DNA of 64,000 nt from the NCBI GenBank assembly GCA_918807975.1, contig OU964922.1, positions 17,038,329 through 17,102,328 of the forward strand. The letters are read 5' to 3'. The translations under genes were made by a program, and so were the position numbers. The first letter of the stretch is position 1, and each line of letters opens with the position of its first letter. This document shows positions 43,859-54,977 of this stretch, piece after piece. A model generated the notes under the pieces. It ran no database searches. It worked only from the letters and a program-made list of their open reading frames with translations, and was not told the origin of the DNA. The stretch comes from Aplidium turbinatum. Taxonomy: Eukaryota; Chordata; Ascidiacea; Aplousobranchia; Polyclinidae.

Positions 43859-45079
43859 CAGGTGTGGGCAAACTTTTTGTACTGAGGGCCACATTTGAAA
43901 AAATGTTGCAGCCGGAGGGCCGCACACTCTCATTACAACGTAGGAAAATTTACCCGATGTGTAAATAAACGCATATTCATATTAAACACAATTTTGTATT
44001 TCACACTCAGTTACGTTTAAAGCTATGCAATCATCATCACAAAAGTTAATGAGACTTGTGCAACTGTTCACAGTTTTTCACAATCTTCTGCAAATTGGGA
44101 GCAAGTTTGCTGGTAGATATTCTCATAACATCATGCAAGTTGGTGACTGTCAGCAAAGACCTGTTCTTCGACTTGTTTATTTTTATACAAGAAAATGCTT
44201 TTTCGCATATGTATGTGGATCCAAACAGTGTCAAAAACTTAGCAGCAAAGTTTTTTAAGTTTGGAAACAAATCGTCAGACAATGACTTGTAAAAGTCAGG
44301 CAGTGAATCTGACTTAAACTTCTCTTTCAAGTCATTATTTGCTTGCAAGTCCAGCAGTTCCAGCTGTAAATCCTCAGGAGCCGAATAAACTTCTGTAGTG
44401 AATTGAGAGCTGAGCAATGAGCATATTAAACTGCGGTTCCAGGTTCTTTAAGTCTTGGAACCTTCTGCCGAATTCAATAGCTAAGGTATCCAACTGAACT
44501 TTATACTTTGCTGCAAGTTCACCAGAAATGTTTGCTCCTTGCAGCAAAAGAAAGTGACAAAACTTGTTGTTACCAGCTTGTCTGAGGAAAATTGAAAGCT
44601 TCATTTGGAATGATTTAACGTAGACGTACATCTCGTGTGCAAATGAACCATTGCCCTGAAGTTTTACATTAAATTCGTTCAACTTTTCCATGATATCAAT
44701 GGCAAACCTGAAGTCCAACCTCCACTCTTCATCAACTATGTTGGTACTAAAATCACATTGAATGCTTTTCATTTCCAGGAACATCAAGATTTCTTCTCTT
44801 AGCTCCCACACTAATAGGCCTATTTGTATTTTATGATCAAACAATTGAATCAAATAATGCGTGAGAGCATGTTGCAACACATGCGCGACTGACGTGTGTG
44901 TGTTTACGCACTGAAAGTGAGGAGAAAAACACACTCGTAAAGAGAATAATATTTTGTCACGTAACCTGTTTAATTAAAACAATAAGAGATGAGTAGGAGT
45001 TTCTGCAAGTGCCGGCGGGCCGCATAAAATGGTCTTGCGGGCCACATGCGGCCCGCGAGCCGTAGTTTGCCCACCCCTG
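43859..45079 (-). mobile_element. hAT transposon nested in the MULE
   Basis: The ends CAGGTGTGGGCAAACTTTTT and GTTTGCCCACCCCTG have an 8-bp duplication TGCTAGAG (43851-43858 and 45080-45087). Subterminal GGGCCGC motifs are present. The 1.2-kb length means that most of the transposase is absent. Confidence 0.88.
44046..44934 (-). pseudogene. GTF2IRD2/ZBED-like hAT transposase, C-terminal half
   Basis: Two overlapping minus frames. 44934-44374 carries WRLDFRFAIDIMEKLNEFNV, then KLQGNGSFAHEMYVYVKSFQ, then MKLSIFLRQ. This is the LN.LN..LQGK..LI.D.Y..IKAF..KL signature of this group. 44417-44046 carries LFPNLKNFAAKFLTLFGSTY, then ICEKAFSCIKINKSKNRSLL, the dimerisation domain. They overlap by about 44 bases, so one frame shift separates them. 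The N-terminal BED finger and catalytic start are missing. Confidence 0.82.
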
Positions 45080-45165
45080 TGCTAGAGATGTGCTAATTGT
45101 GCTTAAAGCGTGCTGTACCTGTAGAGTGTAGACGAGCAGACAGAGTGTAGAGTCCCTAATTCAGA

Positions 45166-46602
45166 ATGGCATTACAGTTTGTGAGCAGCGAAAAAGGAAA
45201 GCCAAAACTTTTGTATAGTGGCCAGCTTTATTACAAAGATTATAGTGCACTTAACGCACAAGGGCAAGAAACTACTTAGTAGAAATTTGAGCATTTTAAT
45301 AAGAAATGTCCTGCACGAGTAACAACTGCTATGGCAGCCATTGTACAATCCAGAGGTGAGCACAATCATGCTGGAGATGCTGGTCACGTCGAAGCAGCAA
45401 AGGTTATGGAAAATATTCGTTGTGCAGCAAAAGACAGTCGTGATGCCCCAAGTTACCTCGTCTCAGCAAAAACTATTGGACTCAGTCAAGCCACGGCAGC
45501 AAAACTGCCAAGTGTGCAGAGCATGAAAAGGGCAGTCACCCAAGTGCGATTGAAAGAAAATGCAGGCCCGGCAATCCCACATTCTCTCTGTGACATTGTA
45601 CTTGCAGTAGAGTACAAGCAAACGTTTGCTGGTGTAACATTCTTGGCCTATGATTCTGGGCCTGGAGATAATCGTATGGTCCTCTTTGCCACTGAAAGAA
45701 ATCTGCAGCTTCTTGCCCGTTCAAAGCACTGGTATGCTGACGGCACCTTCAAGACAGTGCCTTCACTGTTTGAACAGCTTTACACAATACACGGACTGAA
45801 GGAAAACACTTCAGTGCCTCTGGTGTATGCCCTGCTGGGGGAAAAAAAGGAGAGGGACATACATTCATCTGCTGCAAAATATCAAGGAGTTGTTACCTGC
45901 TGTTGCTGTTCCAGAGACAACCATGACTGACTTTGAGATGGCCATGGTTAATGCAGTAAGCAGAGAGTACCCACTTTCAACTCACCATGGCTGTTTCTTC
46001 CATTTGTGCCAGTGCATTTGGAGAAAGACGCAAACAAGTGGCCTGAAGGAGCAGTACGAGACAAGTGCAGAGTTCGCTCTGAGACTGCGCATGTTGTCGT
46101 CTCTGGCCTTTTTTGTGCCTATTGATGAAGTCAGCCAGGCCTTTGACATTCTCATTGATGGGAATGTATTACCAGATGTTGCTCAGCCAGTAATTGACTA
46201 CTTTGAAGACACTTGGGTTGGGCGCCCAGATCGTCATCAAGGGCGCCGTCCTCCAATGTTTGCAATTCAAATGTGGAACTGCTATGATGGCGTCCTCAGT
46301 GGGCCAGTGGCTTTTCCAAAACTAATAATAGCATTGAAGGATGGCACAGAGGGTTCATGTTCCAAGTATCTGCAAATCATCCAGATATTTGGAAGTTCAT
46401 ATCTGCAATGAAGCGAGAGCAAAACCTAAATGAGGTTCGCATTGAACAGTATGTCAGTGGCCAGGCAGGACCCCCTCCAAAGAAGAAGTACAAGGACAGT
46501 GCAGAAAGACTAACTAGAGTCGTCCGAACTTGGCGTCAAGACTTTCAAGATGATGAAATTTGTGATTACTTGCGTGGAATTGCACACAATACTTCATACT
46601 AA
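45166..46602 (+). pseudogene. MULE transposase with FLYWCH zinc finger
   Basis: From Met at 45166: MALQFVSSEKGKPKLLYSGQ, LYYKDYSA, then two adjacent stops. It continues KKCPARVTTAMAAIVQSRGE then HNH: a FLYWCH finger (F, Y, CPA, HNH) that has lost its central part. The MULE catalytic domain follows: WYADGTFKTVPSLFEQLYTI (first Asp near 45740), VPLVYALLGEK, then after a frame shift near 45850 TMTDFEMAMVNAVSREYPLS (second Asp), HHGCFFHLCQCIWRK, and the C-terminal block FISAMKREQNLNEVRIEQYV. A second shift lies near 46360. It is a decayed, inactive gene. The family role is cut-and-paste transposition. Confidence 0.83.
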
Positions 46603-47639
46603 ACTTCGCTCGTGGACAATTTGTACGAAGTTACTCAAAGTAGTATTGGTAGTGTAAGCAAAGAATTGCTAAACACAGACAATTGTTGTATTCCAATAAA
46701 TAACAAAAAATGCGCTTTTTTATTGTGCTTATTTCTTTGTGTCGTCGTAACTTGGTTATTCAGGGAAATTTGCATTACGCACCTTCATTGGAAATTGCAA
46801 GACAAACCTTGCTGTTGCGAAAAATTGTTCACGAACAATTCACCTATCACCTGTTTACGAACAATTCACCTATACAAAGAATTGATGTATACGAAGAATT
46901 GATGTATACGAAGAATTGCTTTACGAAGAATTGCTTTACGAAGAATTGATTTTACGAACAATCGTTTACGAACAATTGCTTTACGAACAACTGTTTACGA
47001 ACAATGCACCTATAACCAAAAGAAGCAACTTAGGCTACCTGGACCTTTTCCTTGAAATGGCTGTTACTGCACTCGCGAAACTCAACCTGCACCTGTGGTA
47101 CCTCATTGAGCGCCACGTTGTGTTTGATTTTGCAAGTGATCGTGTGAGCATATCCACCAAGGTCCGAATGTGGCAAAAGATCCAAACATTTCGATCAAGT
47201 TCTGAGAGAGCCGTTATTTATTGGAAAGGCCTTAGTTCAAATGCATTCTACTGTATTCTGAACTCCACTCACTTGCTGGACTTGATCGGACCAGAATCTT
47301 TTGAACTCATTAGAATTTTTCCCAAGTTTGAATGTCTTACTCATGAAAGTCCCAGATCTTAGCACCATATGGAGGAGTTTTCATCGTTCAAAGCTCCGCT
47401 AAAGAACATGCCTGCTACAAATGATGTTGTGGAGAGAGTTTTGAGCATGGTCACTGATGTTGAGGTAAGGGCTTCTGCTCCAAGTAGTGAGTAAGAGTTG
47501 GACAAAGCAATCAAAGTCACTAATGCCAACCGTTCCAAAGTTCGAGATATGGCCAAGAAGTCATTGTCTACCAAAAAGCTGGACACAACCACAAAATCAT
47601 TTTTAAGAAAACTTAAGTAGTAAACTAATACGAAAAATG

Positions 47640-48256
47640 AAAAAAAACTGTCTTGAATTATTTAATGGTTAATTACAGTGGTTGGTCAGTGGTTGAAAGT
47701 TAAGTGGTAAACCAAAGTGCAAAATCAATAAAGCTTGTCTATGAATAAACACAAGTTGCTTGTATTTTAAATTTTGTGTCATTAGTCAATTAGTGTTGTA
47801 TATTAAACTGAAAGTTGAACATTACACGTTTATGGGGGCACATTTGGTCAAAAATGTGTTTTTTGCATTTTTTTCATAAACTAAATGGTTTAGACCCCAA
47901 AACCCTCTGGAAGTTAGATAGGAAACCATGCATTCTGCTTCTTCAAAGCCAAGTTTGAGCATTCTATGCCTATCGGTTGCTGAGATTCAGCAAGATTGGC
48001 CGGTTTAGACCCAGCGGGGGGTACCGGCCCACTGCTAGGGCGTCAAATGAGGACCAAACTTTGCAAGGCGTCATTTTGGACCATAATGCAAAGGTCTAAA
48101 CAATAAAAAGTTTAAAAATCAAATTTAGTTTTTTTTTTGGTCACCCAAGTACCTACCGGACATGTAAATTGTTTGTTTTGCTCCACGGGAAGAGAACTGT
48201 TTTAAATGAGAAGCTGAGGATTGCAAGAGAAAAAAGCCCTTAGGCTATCCGCTAGG
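47640..48256. other. Family X 3' region, no gene
   Basis: No supported frame. The block ending TTTTTTTTTGGTCACCCA at about 48150, read on the other strand, resembles the TGGTC...TTTTTTTTTGG end of element 19960-28217. It could be the right terminus of the family X copy at 43230; weak evidence. Confidence 0.35.
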
Positions 48257-48340
48257 GCAGGGGTCACCAAGTTTTTTGCATGCGGGCCACTTTGGCACTA
48301 AGGAGAGCTGCCATTTCTGCTGTGATGCATGAAATTATCA
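48257..48340 (+). mobile_element. hAT left-end fragment (CAGGGGTCACCAAG)
   Basis: CAGGGGTCACCAAGTTTTTT followed by GCGGGCCAC is a hAT terminus of the same general style as 10549 and 43859. The partner end was not found. The following 48260-48540 frame is not a recognised protein. Confidence 0.5.
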
Positions 48341-48559
48341 CTACAACAGAAGACACTTTGTTGTGTACTAAGGCATGGACTACTTTCGGTGTTTTCAGTA
48401 TATCAGGATAGATATAGACATTGACTCCGATTTTCACAGATTTTGTGTGTTTCCTGATAATCTGAGTGGAGGAGGAATTTTGATGAAATTCGTTATCATC
48501 ATCTGTGCTTGTGTCCGTAGTAGTGCTGTCACTGAGCACAACAAAGGCAGAGTGGGCTG

Positions 48560-48765
48560 CATTTCAATTCAATTTATTTTGCTTTGTCGGAATGCAAAAG
48601 AAACGATATTGTAGAATAAAATACAAAATTCTCTAAATAAACAAAAGGCGTCATTGGATTTTCAAAAAATCTCCCAAAAGGGCTTTCTCAGAAAAAGGCT
48701 GCCTCCGAATAGGGATTTCGAATAGGTTTCTCCGAATCGGATTCTCCAAAACGGGCCATCCTGGT
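48560..48765. repeat. Isolated arm of the CGAATAGG/TTCGG palindrome family
   Basis: TTTGTCGGAATGCAAAAGAA, then ACGATATTGTAGAATAAAAT, matches the inner part of both arms of 16285-17646. It then gives way to CCGAATAGGGATTTCG repeats. Only the right-hand arm is present. Confidence 0.6.
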
Positions 48766-48833
48766 GAAGATCGTGCTGACATATTGCTGTTGCAATAAGT
48801 ATCTCAGAGTCAATTTTGTTAATTGGCTTATAC

Positions 48834-49332
48834 CAGTGGTTCTTAACCGAGCCCCCCCAAGGGGGCGTGAATCATCTTTCAAGGGGGGCGCGAGCTTTAC
48901 AACAATTTCAATTTTTTTTAATTACTTTATTGTCCTAGGACCTATCCTATATGCTGTTTGTCATATTTTGTATTTTATCTTATTTTATATTGTATTCAGA
49001 AATTCTTGCTTTATTAGTTAGACCAGAACTTTACAAAACAATTTGCGCTGAACTTCAGATTTATCAAATTTTCTCGACGCTGCTTCATTTTTACTTTTTT
49101 GTTCAAATTGCTTTTTTACAGTTTTATTTACTTAATGCTCGATTGCTTTTTTACACTTTTGTTTAGTGTTCGATCACCTTATCAGGTCCCCAATTAGGTC
49201 ACACGAGTGCTTAGCAATAAACCGACAAATATGCAATTTTTTTGTATGATACTTATTTAAAATCCAGGGGGGCGCGAAGCACATGACCATTATTGAAGGG
49301 GGGCGTGATAGAAAAAAGGTTAAGAACCGCTG
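48834..49332. mobile_element. 499-bp hAT MITE
   Basis: The ends CAGTGGTTCTTAACCGAG and GGTTAAGAACCGCTG are flanked by the perfect 8-bp GCTTATAC (48826-48833 and 49333-49340). GGGGGCG-rich blocks lie just inside each end. No transposase. Confidence 0.9.
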
Positions 49333-49619
49333 GCTTATACGGTGAAATGCAAACTGGCAAAAAAACGTTGACAACTAAAAGTAGCCTACTTCGGTTGTTT
49401 TATCTATAAAAGAAACCAGTTGTGTCGAATAGCACGAAACGTGTGTGGCGAAATGTTTGATGCCAGGCGTTAGAACTTCGATCAAAGCACTTTCCTGCAG
49501 TGTTCAAAATGGCGGAGCGGAAGCCTTGGGAATTTCTCGCGTGAAGCATCGCTTTTAGGCCTTGCCTTGAAGTACTTGTGGCAAGGAAATTTACGTAAGT
49601 CAGCATTCTTATGACTGCG

Positions 49620-50310
49620 TCACGTGATGCTCCCCCGGATTGTTCCTGGAGCTGACTTGACGTCCTCTCTCATTTTTTTTCGTAAGGCACAGCGTTTGTT
49701 GAATAGTGACGGCGCGTGTCGAGCGGCATTGCCGCCGAAAAGGGCAAAAATTGCAGCCCTGGGTGTGGCAAAACTTGATGAACCAAATTCGGAAATTAGC
49801 CAGGACTTGAAACAAAGCTTTAAGTTTCAAATCGATGAGAGTTGGAATATCGAAGTGGTTCACCTTTTTGGGTACGTCAAGAAACCTTCCTACATTAATC
49901 AACCGCAGGATCAGCTTAGTCATAAAATAAAACGTCAGAAAACTGTTGAGTTCGATCGAGGATCTACTGAACAGCATGAAAATGCCATTACAGAAGATAG
50001 TAGCCATGACACTGAAATGACTTTAACTCAAGAGCTGTATGCTTTCGTAGCAGAAGATGAAAGTGAAGAAGCACAACTGTGATGTCTGCGCTCGAGTAAT
50101 GCAAAAAGAAATGCTGCTATATAAAGCAAGCAAAAAAAGACCAGAAAACTTAAACAAATTATGAGCAGCATTGAAAAGTATTGAGCCAACATCTGTTGAC
50201 GCTCTGCATTTTCAGCTCTTGGATATTTTGCTAGCAAAAGCAGAAATCATCTTAACGATGATACTCTGGATGCTCTCATGTTTTTACGTCAGTATAACAA
50301 TAAATAAATG
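49620..50310 (+). pseudogene. hAT transposase relic
   Basis: Forward frame 49624-50082 codes 152 residues without a firm match (acidic C-terminus EDESEEAQL). Immediately after its stop, 50158-50305 reads MSSIEKY, then ANIC in one frame and SIEPTSVDALHFQLLD in another. It ends LNDDTLDALMFLRQYNN. SIEPTSVDAER.FS...LNDDTLDAL.FLR is the C-terminal hAT dimerisation signature in the Buster/ZBED style. Several shifts and stops are present, so the gene is dead. TIRs were not found. Confidence 0.6.
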
Positions 50311-50556
50311 TGGTTTGTGTAGCTTGCATGTGTATTTTCCTACTTTGCTAATCCCAAAAAATCCTGGAATTTTAAATTTGATTCCGAAATCCCAACCCTA
50401 TTTTACACCTTATGTGATCTATTTTACGTCATATAATTGAATTGTAATCATTCTTGTGTCACTTGTTCAGTTGGAGCTTTTCAGTATGGTCCGGAGTGTC
50501 GTTAGTTATAGTGCATAATCAGATTTATCTTTTCATTTTATAGTGCAGATATAAGT

Positions 50557-50600
50557 AATTCCTGATGAGGACACAGGTACGTGTCGAAAACGTTTGAGTT
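50557..50600 (+). ncRNA. Candidate hammerhead ribozyme motif
   Basis: The core CTGATGA (50562-50568) and GAAA (50586-50589) are separated by a hairpin. G at 50569 pairs with C at 50585, one base bulges, ACAC pairs with GTGT, and the loop is AGGTAC. Stem I is AATTC (50557-50561) with GAGTT (50596-50600). Stem III is minimal: AA paired with TT around CG. Cleavage would fall after T at 50595. Minimal stem III is the form reported for hammerheads in Penelope-like elements and animal retrozymes. All evidence is by eye. Confidence 0.55.
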
Positions 50601-50686
50601 GATTTTTTAATTGTGTTTGTAATAAAACATTTTAAACCGGCTAAAGTTACTTGGTTTTGTTTGTCTATAGTTCACTTACTACAGAA

Positions 50687-52215
50687 GGGGAGGGGGAGGA
50701 AGGAGGAAGTCTTCTTCCTCCCCTGCTGGCAAGATTGGATTCAAAGAGGAAGAAGCGCTGGACAGAAGCCATAGACTCTGTGTGGTGGCAGTTAAAATCG
50801 CCAGCATAGAGGCTGGGGTGGGGGAACACTGGGATGGCTGTTGATGTTATCCGCGAAGGTGGGGGCTTGTAGACATTGACGATGTTGTAGCGGCACAGCG
50901 GCCTTACCTGCAAACTACTCCGTCTCCTTCCTGACAGGCACATGGTCCATATGATTATGGAACTTGTGCAAAACCGCAGCTTTACCCTTTCCACCGGTAG
51001 CGGCCGACGAAGTAGACTACGTCGACTCAGGAACGGCGTCCCACAGGGCTCTGTCCTGGCTCCCCTCCTCTTTAACACTTACATCTATGACCTGCCTGAC
51101 ACCATCTCCAGGAAGTATGCTTATGCAGACGATCTGGCTCTCCTGCATCCAGCCGGAGATTGGCAGTCAATGGAGAGGAACCTAAGCCAGGACATGTCAA
51201 CTATATCAACATATCTCCAGAAATGGAAGCTACAGCTCAGCAAGGCAAAGACAGTGTCGGCGGCCTTCCACCTAAACAACAAGGAAGCAAAACGTGAGAT
51301 CAACATTACCACCGATGACGAACACCTCCCCTACTGCGCCGAACCCACCTACCTCGGCGTAACCCTGGACAGGTCACTCACGTACCGACGACACCTGGAG
51401 TCACTGCGCAAAAAACTATCTGCGCGCGTTGCACTTTTGAGGCGGCTGACTGGTTCCGGCTGGGGAGCTGATGCGAAAACCCTTCGCACAGCTACCTTGG
51501 CCCTTGTCCATTCTACCGCTGAGTACTGCGCACCAGTGTGGTGCCGCAGCTCTCACACCCGCCACATTGACACCGCCATCAATGACGCACTACGCACTGT
51601 GACTGGATGCCTGCGTCCCACTCCAACGGACTGCCTTCCCATCCTTGCAGGCATCCAACCTGCTGAGCTTCGCCGTAAAGGAGCCATGATTTCCCTTGCT
51701 CGTCGCGCACTGGACCCCGACCACCTCCTCCACAGTACATTCCAGCGCCTACCTGGAGGACAGCAGCGACTGAAATCAAGACGCCCATTTGTGCCCGCCG
51801 CACGACAGCTTCTGAACAACGTTGAAGATCTTGGAATAAGTGCGGCACACTGGACGAACTACACATGGAACATGGAGTGGCAAAACAACACCTCCGACTC
51901 CGTGATTTCCTACCCGACGTCGATCCCCACCCTCCGGGAATGTCCCTCGCAAGACTTGCGTGGGTCCGGCTTAACCGCCTACGAACCGGCGTCGGTCGCT
52001 TTCGTTCAGACATGTGCAAATGGGGCCTGGCTCCCTCACCGGGATGCGAGTGTGGCGCCACAGACCAGACAGTAGATCATGTCGTCCATGACTGCCCAAT
52101 CCATCAACCACCACATGGAGCGCTTGGACTGAAGGCCCTGGATGACGAGACTGTCGAGTGGCTGATGACATCATGCCCAAACATATAGTCCAGAAGAACA
52201 GCTCATACGACGAAG
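50687..52215 (+). mobile_element. LINE copy C (jockey-like), scrambled 5' part
   Basis: Inserted between 13-bp duplications ACTTACTACAGAA (50674-50686 and 52216-52228). The order inside is a short forward piece (50727-50776, LARLDSKRKKRWTEAIDS), then an inverted endonuclease piece (50894-50778 on the minus strand, VNVYKPPPSRITSTAIPVF then YAGDFNCHH), then the forward reverse transcriptase from about 50897 to the end. The full family protein is much longer, so the copy is truncated and rearranged. Confidence 0.88.
50897..52188 (+). pseudogene. LINE C reverse transcriptase C-terminal half
   Basis: The forward frame begins LTCKL-like, then LPDRHMVHMIMELVQNRSFT, SRLRRLRNGVPQGSVLAPLL, catalytic KYAYADDLALLHPA, TYLGVTLDRSLTYRRHL, GCLRPTPTDCLPILAGIQPA. 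A frame shift near 51895 moves the last 100 residues to another frame (MSLARLAWVRLNRLRTGVGR, then CECGATDQTVDHVVHDC, WLMTSCPNI stop at 52188). The active-site YADD is intact, but no intact endonuclease is attached. Confidence 0.85.
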
Positions 52216-52228
52216 ACTTACTACAGAA

Positions 52229-53038
52229 CTGGAAGATTTAATAGATTTCCAGTCAGATTTTGGCATGATAACATTATTTGAAGAGATAACAAACACTGAG
52301 TTTTGCATTGTGCCAGAATATAGAAGCAAAGCTGAAACTCTTATGGATACTGTTTAGTTGTAGTCTATTCATTTACTTATGATGTAAGAATTGCTTTTTT
52401 GTCGTTCTACTATTTGAATATAACATATAGATACAGTGCACGACGTGTAGGATAATATCTACTTTTACACCTTGCAATTTTAATCAGGAAAAAAAATTGT
52501 GCAGATAGTTGTCAGGTTACCTCATGGATATCTTTTGATGTACCGTAGTTAATTTTTTTGTCGCTATATTTGCTAGAATAGGGGCCTTATTGGTTAAAGG
52601 GCAGACTTTATCCTTTTTGTCAATTTAACCAAGATTTTTTCGTATTGTTGATGTTTCTTGGTTAGGCTTATGATGGTACAATTCTATACCATACTCTTTT
52701 GTGCCATTTTTCATTTATTTTGCCTTTGCTTGTTAGTTTTTTCAATCAATTCTTTAATGTAGCAAGAGTGATACGTTTTTCATTCTTTTGCATGTTCATC
52801 ATTCGATTTCTTGTGCTGTTTGCTTTCAGCATAACTGAAGATGATCTAGATGATGAAGATGATCTAGCTGATCGAAATCGATTGTTAGCTGTTTATGATT
52901 GAACTGACTTGTGTGAAAATTTCTTTGTATTTCAATTTGCAACAACCGTTGTATGATTTTTAACATAAAAAACAAAACATTTGTGTTTAATGTTCATACA
53001 AAGTTTCTTTATCAAATATAATACTGTATATAAACCTG
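52229..53038. other. No recognisable gene (about 0.8 kb)
   Basis: AT-rich sequence. Two short stretches look protein-like (52255-52355, ending ETLMDTV, and 52832-52902, an acidic ITEDDLDDEDDLADRN end), but neither has a recognised motif or splice context that I can support. Confidence 0.4.
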
Positions 53039-53143
53039 TGACAGCCTGTTTCACCCTAAAAGAAGTCTTATTCAAATAGGAATCTATTTGAATACAGACC
53101 TTCTGATGATCCACCTTTTAAGGTGAAACAGGTTGTCAAGGGT
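53039..53143. mobile_element. About 105-bp palindromic MITE
   Basis: GACAGCCTGTTTCACCCTAA at the left and TTAAGGTGAAACAGGTTGTC at the right form an inverted pair. TTCAAATAGGAATCTATTTG is the central palindrome. One half is also found at 13776-13830. Confidence 0.75.
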
Positions 53144-53149
53144 TTAGAT

Positions 53150-54630
53150 TTAGAGAGTAATGACTATATTCGATTTAATTCGCTCTGCTTGGCTTTTTGC
53201 TTGGCATTGAGCACGTTTTGTAGTATTAATAGTATTTATTGTTTAATACTGTAGATATGTGAATGAAGCTTACGTTGAGGTATTCCATGAAATGCAACAA
53301 CAGGACATTTCACATTGGAGCTGGTGTTGCATTGACCACTGTGTCATATTCATAACATCCGGTGCTTCGTATATTCTTATAACACCATTTGCAGAACAAG
53401 TTGCCTGCAAAGCATACAGAGTGCAGCTAATGGCTATGTATAAACCCAATAAGAAACAGAGGCAACTCTAGTTGCCGGTTAGAGTCCTGCACTAAGGATG
53501 AGATGCACAAAAGAAGATAACAAAACTATCGTTGCTCACTGCTGATTTATACAATTTACAATAATTAACTACAAACCAATTTACAAAAACTTACAAGCTC
53601 CAATCCCAAATGTTTTGGAGCAAACTTGACATCTTTAACACATGTTCTGCTGTCAACCAAATTGGCCTTGTGAATCTGAAAAATAATACGGAGTAAAAAT
53701 ATTGAAGAGAAATTTTCCCATAGGGCACCAAATGTGACTTGCAACTCACCCAGATATGATTTAATTCATTTCCAGCATTTTCCACCACTAAACACAAAAA
53801 AGGGTCTGTCAAAATTTCTACACCAAACTAAATTCCGCATTAAAGCATTGTTGCAAGCATAAACAGATATAAACAAAGCCTCAAAGCAGCCGGCGGCCAT
53901 GGCCGCTAAGTAGCGCTTAAATGACCGCCGGTGCTACCTTCTCAGTCGGCCAAGTTTGGCCGCCGGTTTCTTCTAGCCAATTATTTAATTTTGCAATAGA
54001 ATGATCGTGGAATTAGAAGCAGTGACGCAGAATTAGGTCAGCATGTCATAATCATCATTGTTGCATTGTGCGGAACATTTGCTATTGTATGAAATATATC
54101 CAGCTGCGAGCACCGGCTTTAAGTCTTGTTTGTAATTTCCAACGTTTATTTTAACAAAGTGTTAATCCGAAATGCTAATTTACATCAGCTGGCAATATTG
54201 TCGCTTTTATGTCGATTCAATGTTGTCGGACATTGAATCGTTGTTAAAAAGAAGAACTCGGGTAGTTGACATCCAAGGGGAAAACATGTGTCTTCATAGT
54301 TGAGACATGTTCCCGCTGTGGGTTAGTGACTTCATATCCTCAATGGTGATATCATAACGGAATAAATGGTCAGGTTTCATGAAAGGTAGTATGCAGATAA
54401 AACAATTTACTGAGCAGCGAGGAGTTGAAACAATTTAGCGTCGTTAGATGGTCCCGCAATACCGGATTACAATCCCAATAAAGCAGTTATTGCGTGGTAC
54501 AACGATTCTATTGCAGGACGTGGCCCAGACTTCAACAACACTAAGTGATCATTTTAGCATTGTTGCAAGTTAATTTTACAAGTTGCAAACTATTTACTTG
54601 TGCTATCGTTATTTGTATTTTTGCCTCCTA
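53150..54630. other. No recognisable gene (about 1.5 kb)
   Basis: Short frames only. GC-rich GGCCGCCGG words at 53888-53970 look related to the terminal words of the hairpin element 54640-54977. 54200-54258 resembles the small palindromic MITE (CGATTCAATG then CATTGAATCG). Confidence 0.4.
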
Positions 54631-54639
54631 GCACACAGA

Positions 54640-54977
54640 TTTGGCCGCAGAGAAGGAGCTCTCGGTAGGCCACGATGGCTGCTGGAAAAAAACGCGAGTT
54701 TTAAAGCCTGTAAACTGTTTAAATTTATAGTCTTTCATCAATCATCATAGCCTATTAAAAATGATTTAAGGTTAGTCATTGCCATTAATTACTTTGTAAA
54801 GTGAATACGCGACAACTCGAGTCAAAGGAGTATGTCAGAAGTTAAAGCAAACCTTGATACAATACTAAGCAGCTTGAACATTTTAGCTTGAGATGAGTGA
54901 AAACAGGCCTTAAAACTTGAATTTTTTTCCGGCAGCCATCGTGGCCTACCGGGAGATCCTTCTCGGCGGCCAAATTT
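54640..54977. mobile_element. Hairpin MITE (TTTGGCCGC ends)
   Basis: The left arm 54640-54710 (TTTGGCCGCAGAGAAGGAGC, then GTAGGCCACGATGGCTGC) is inverted at 54904-54977. Arms are about 70 bp with few differences. The centre of about 190 bp is AT-rich. I could not define a target duplication. Confidence 0.65.

Larger units (their letters stand above)
43639..47017 (+). mobile_element. FLYWCH-type MULE with tandem-repeat TIRs
   Basis: A Mutator-like element between perfect 9-bp duplications AAAAGAAGC (43630-43638 and 47018-47026). Its ends are arrays of TTCGTAAACAATT-type units at the left (43650-43780) and their inverse, TTTACGAACAATT/TTTACGAAGAATT, at the right (46830-47005). The interior is a transposase gene on the plus strand. 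A hAT (43859-45079) sits just inside the left TIR. Confidence 0.85.
43230..47612 (+). pseudogene. Family X transposase-like protein, central and C-terminal part, interrupted
   Basis: The left part (43230-43637) reads REDYKKLGKLSILFLGGTFR, then FLTLFYVKYWFTSPSLTNAA, then AAYDLEMWNTLKNAIQLTLK. After the MULE it resumes at 47027: YLDLFLEMAVTALAKLNLHL, WYLIERHVVFDFASDRVSIS, LLDLIGPESFELIRIF. The last third is ATNDVVERVLSMVTDVEVRA and a basic tail ending near 47612. The WYL.E..V...F, GP.SF and ND..ER blocks also occur in 61060-61466 or in the remembered family consensus. At least three stops or shifts besides the insertion. Function is presumed transposition; the superfamily is not assigned. Confidence 0.6.

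Noticed and set aside
49624-50082. Host gene of 152 residues
   Set aside because: It is immediately followed by a hAT C-terminal signature in neighbouring frames, so it is better read as transposase remnant.
52832-52902. Acidic C-terminal exon (ITEDDLDDEDDLADRN)
   Set aside because: Too short, of simple composition and without supported splice sites or homologous neighbours.
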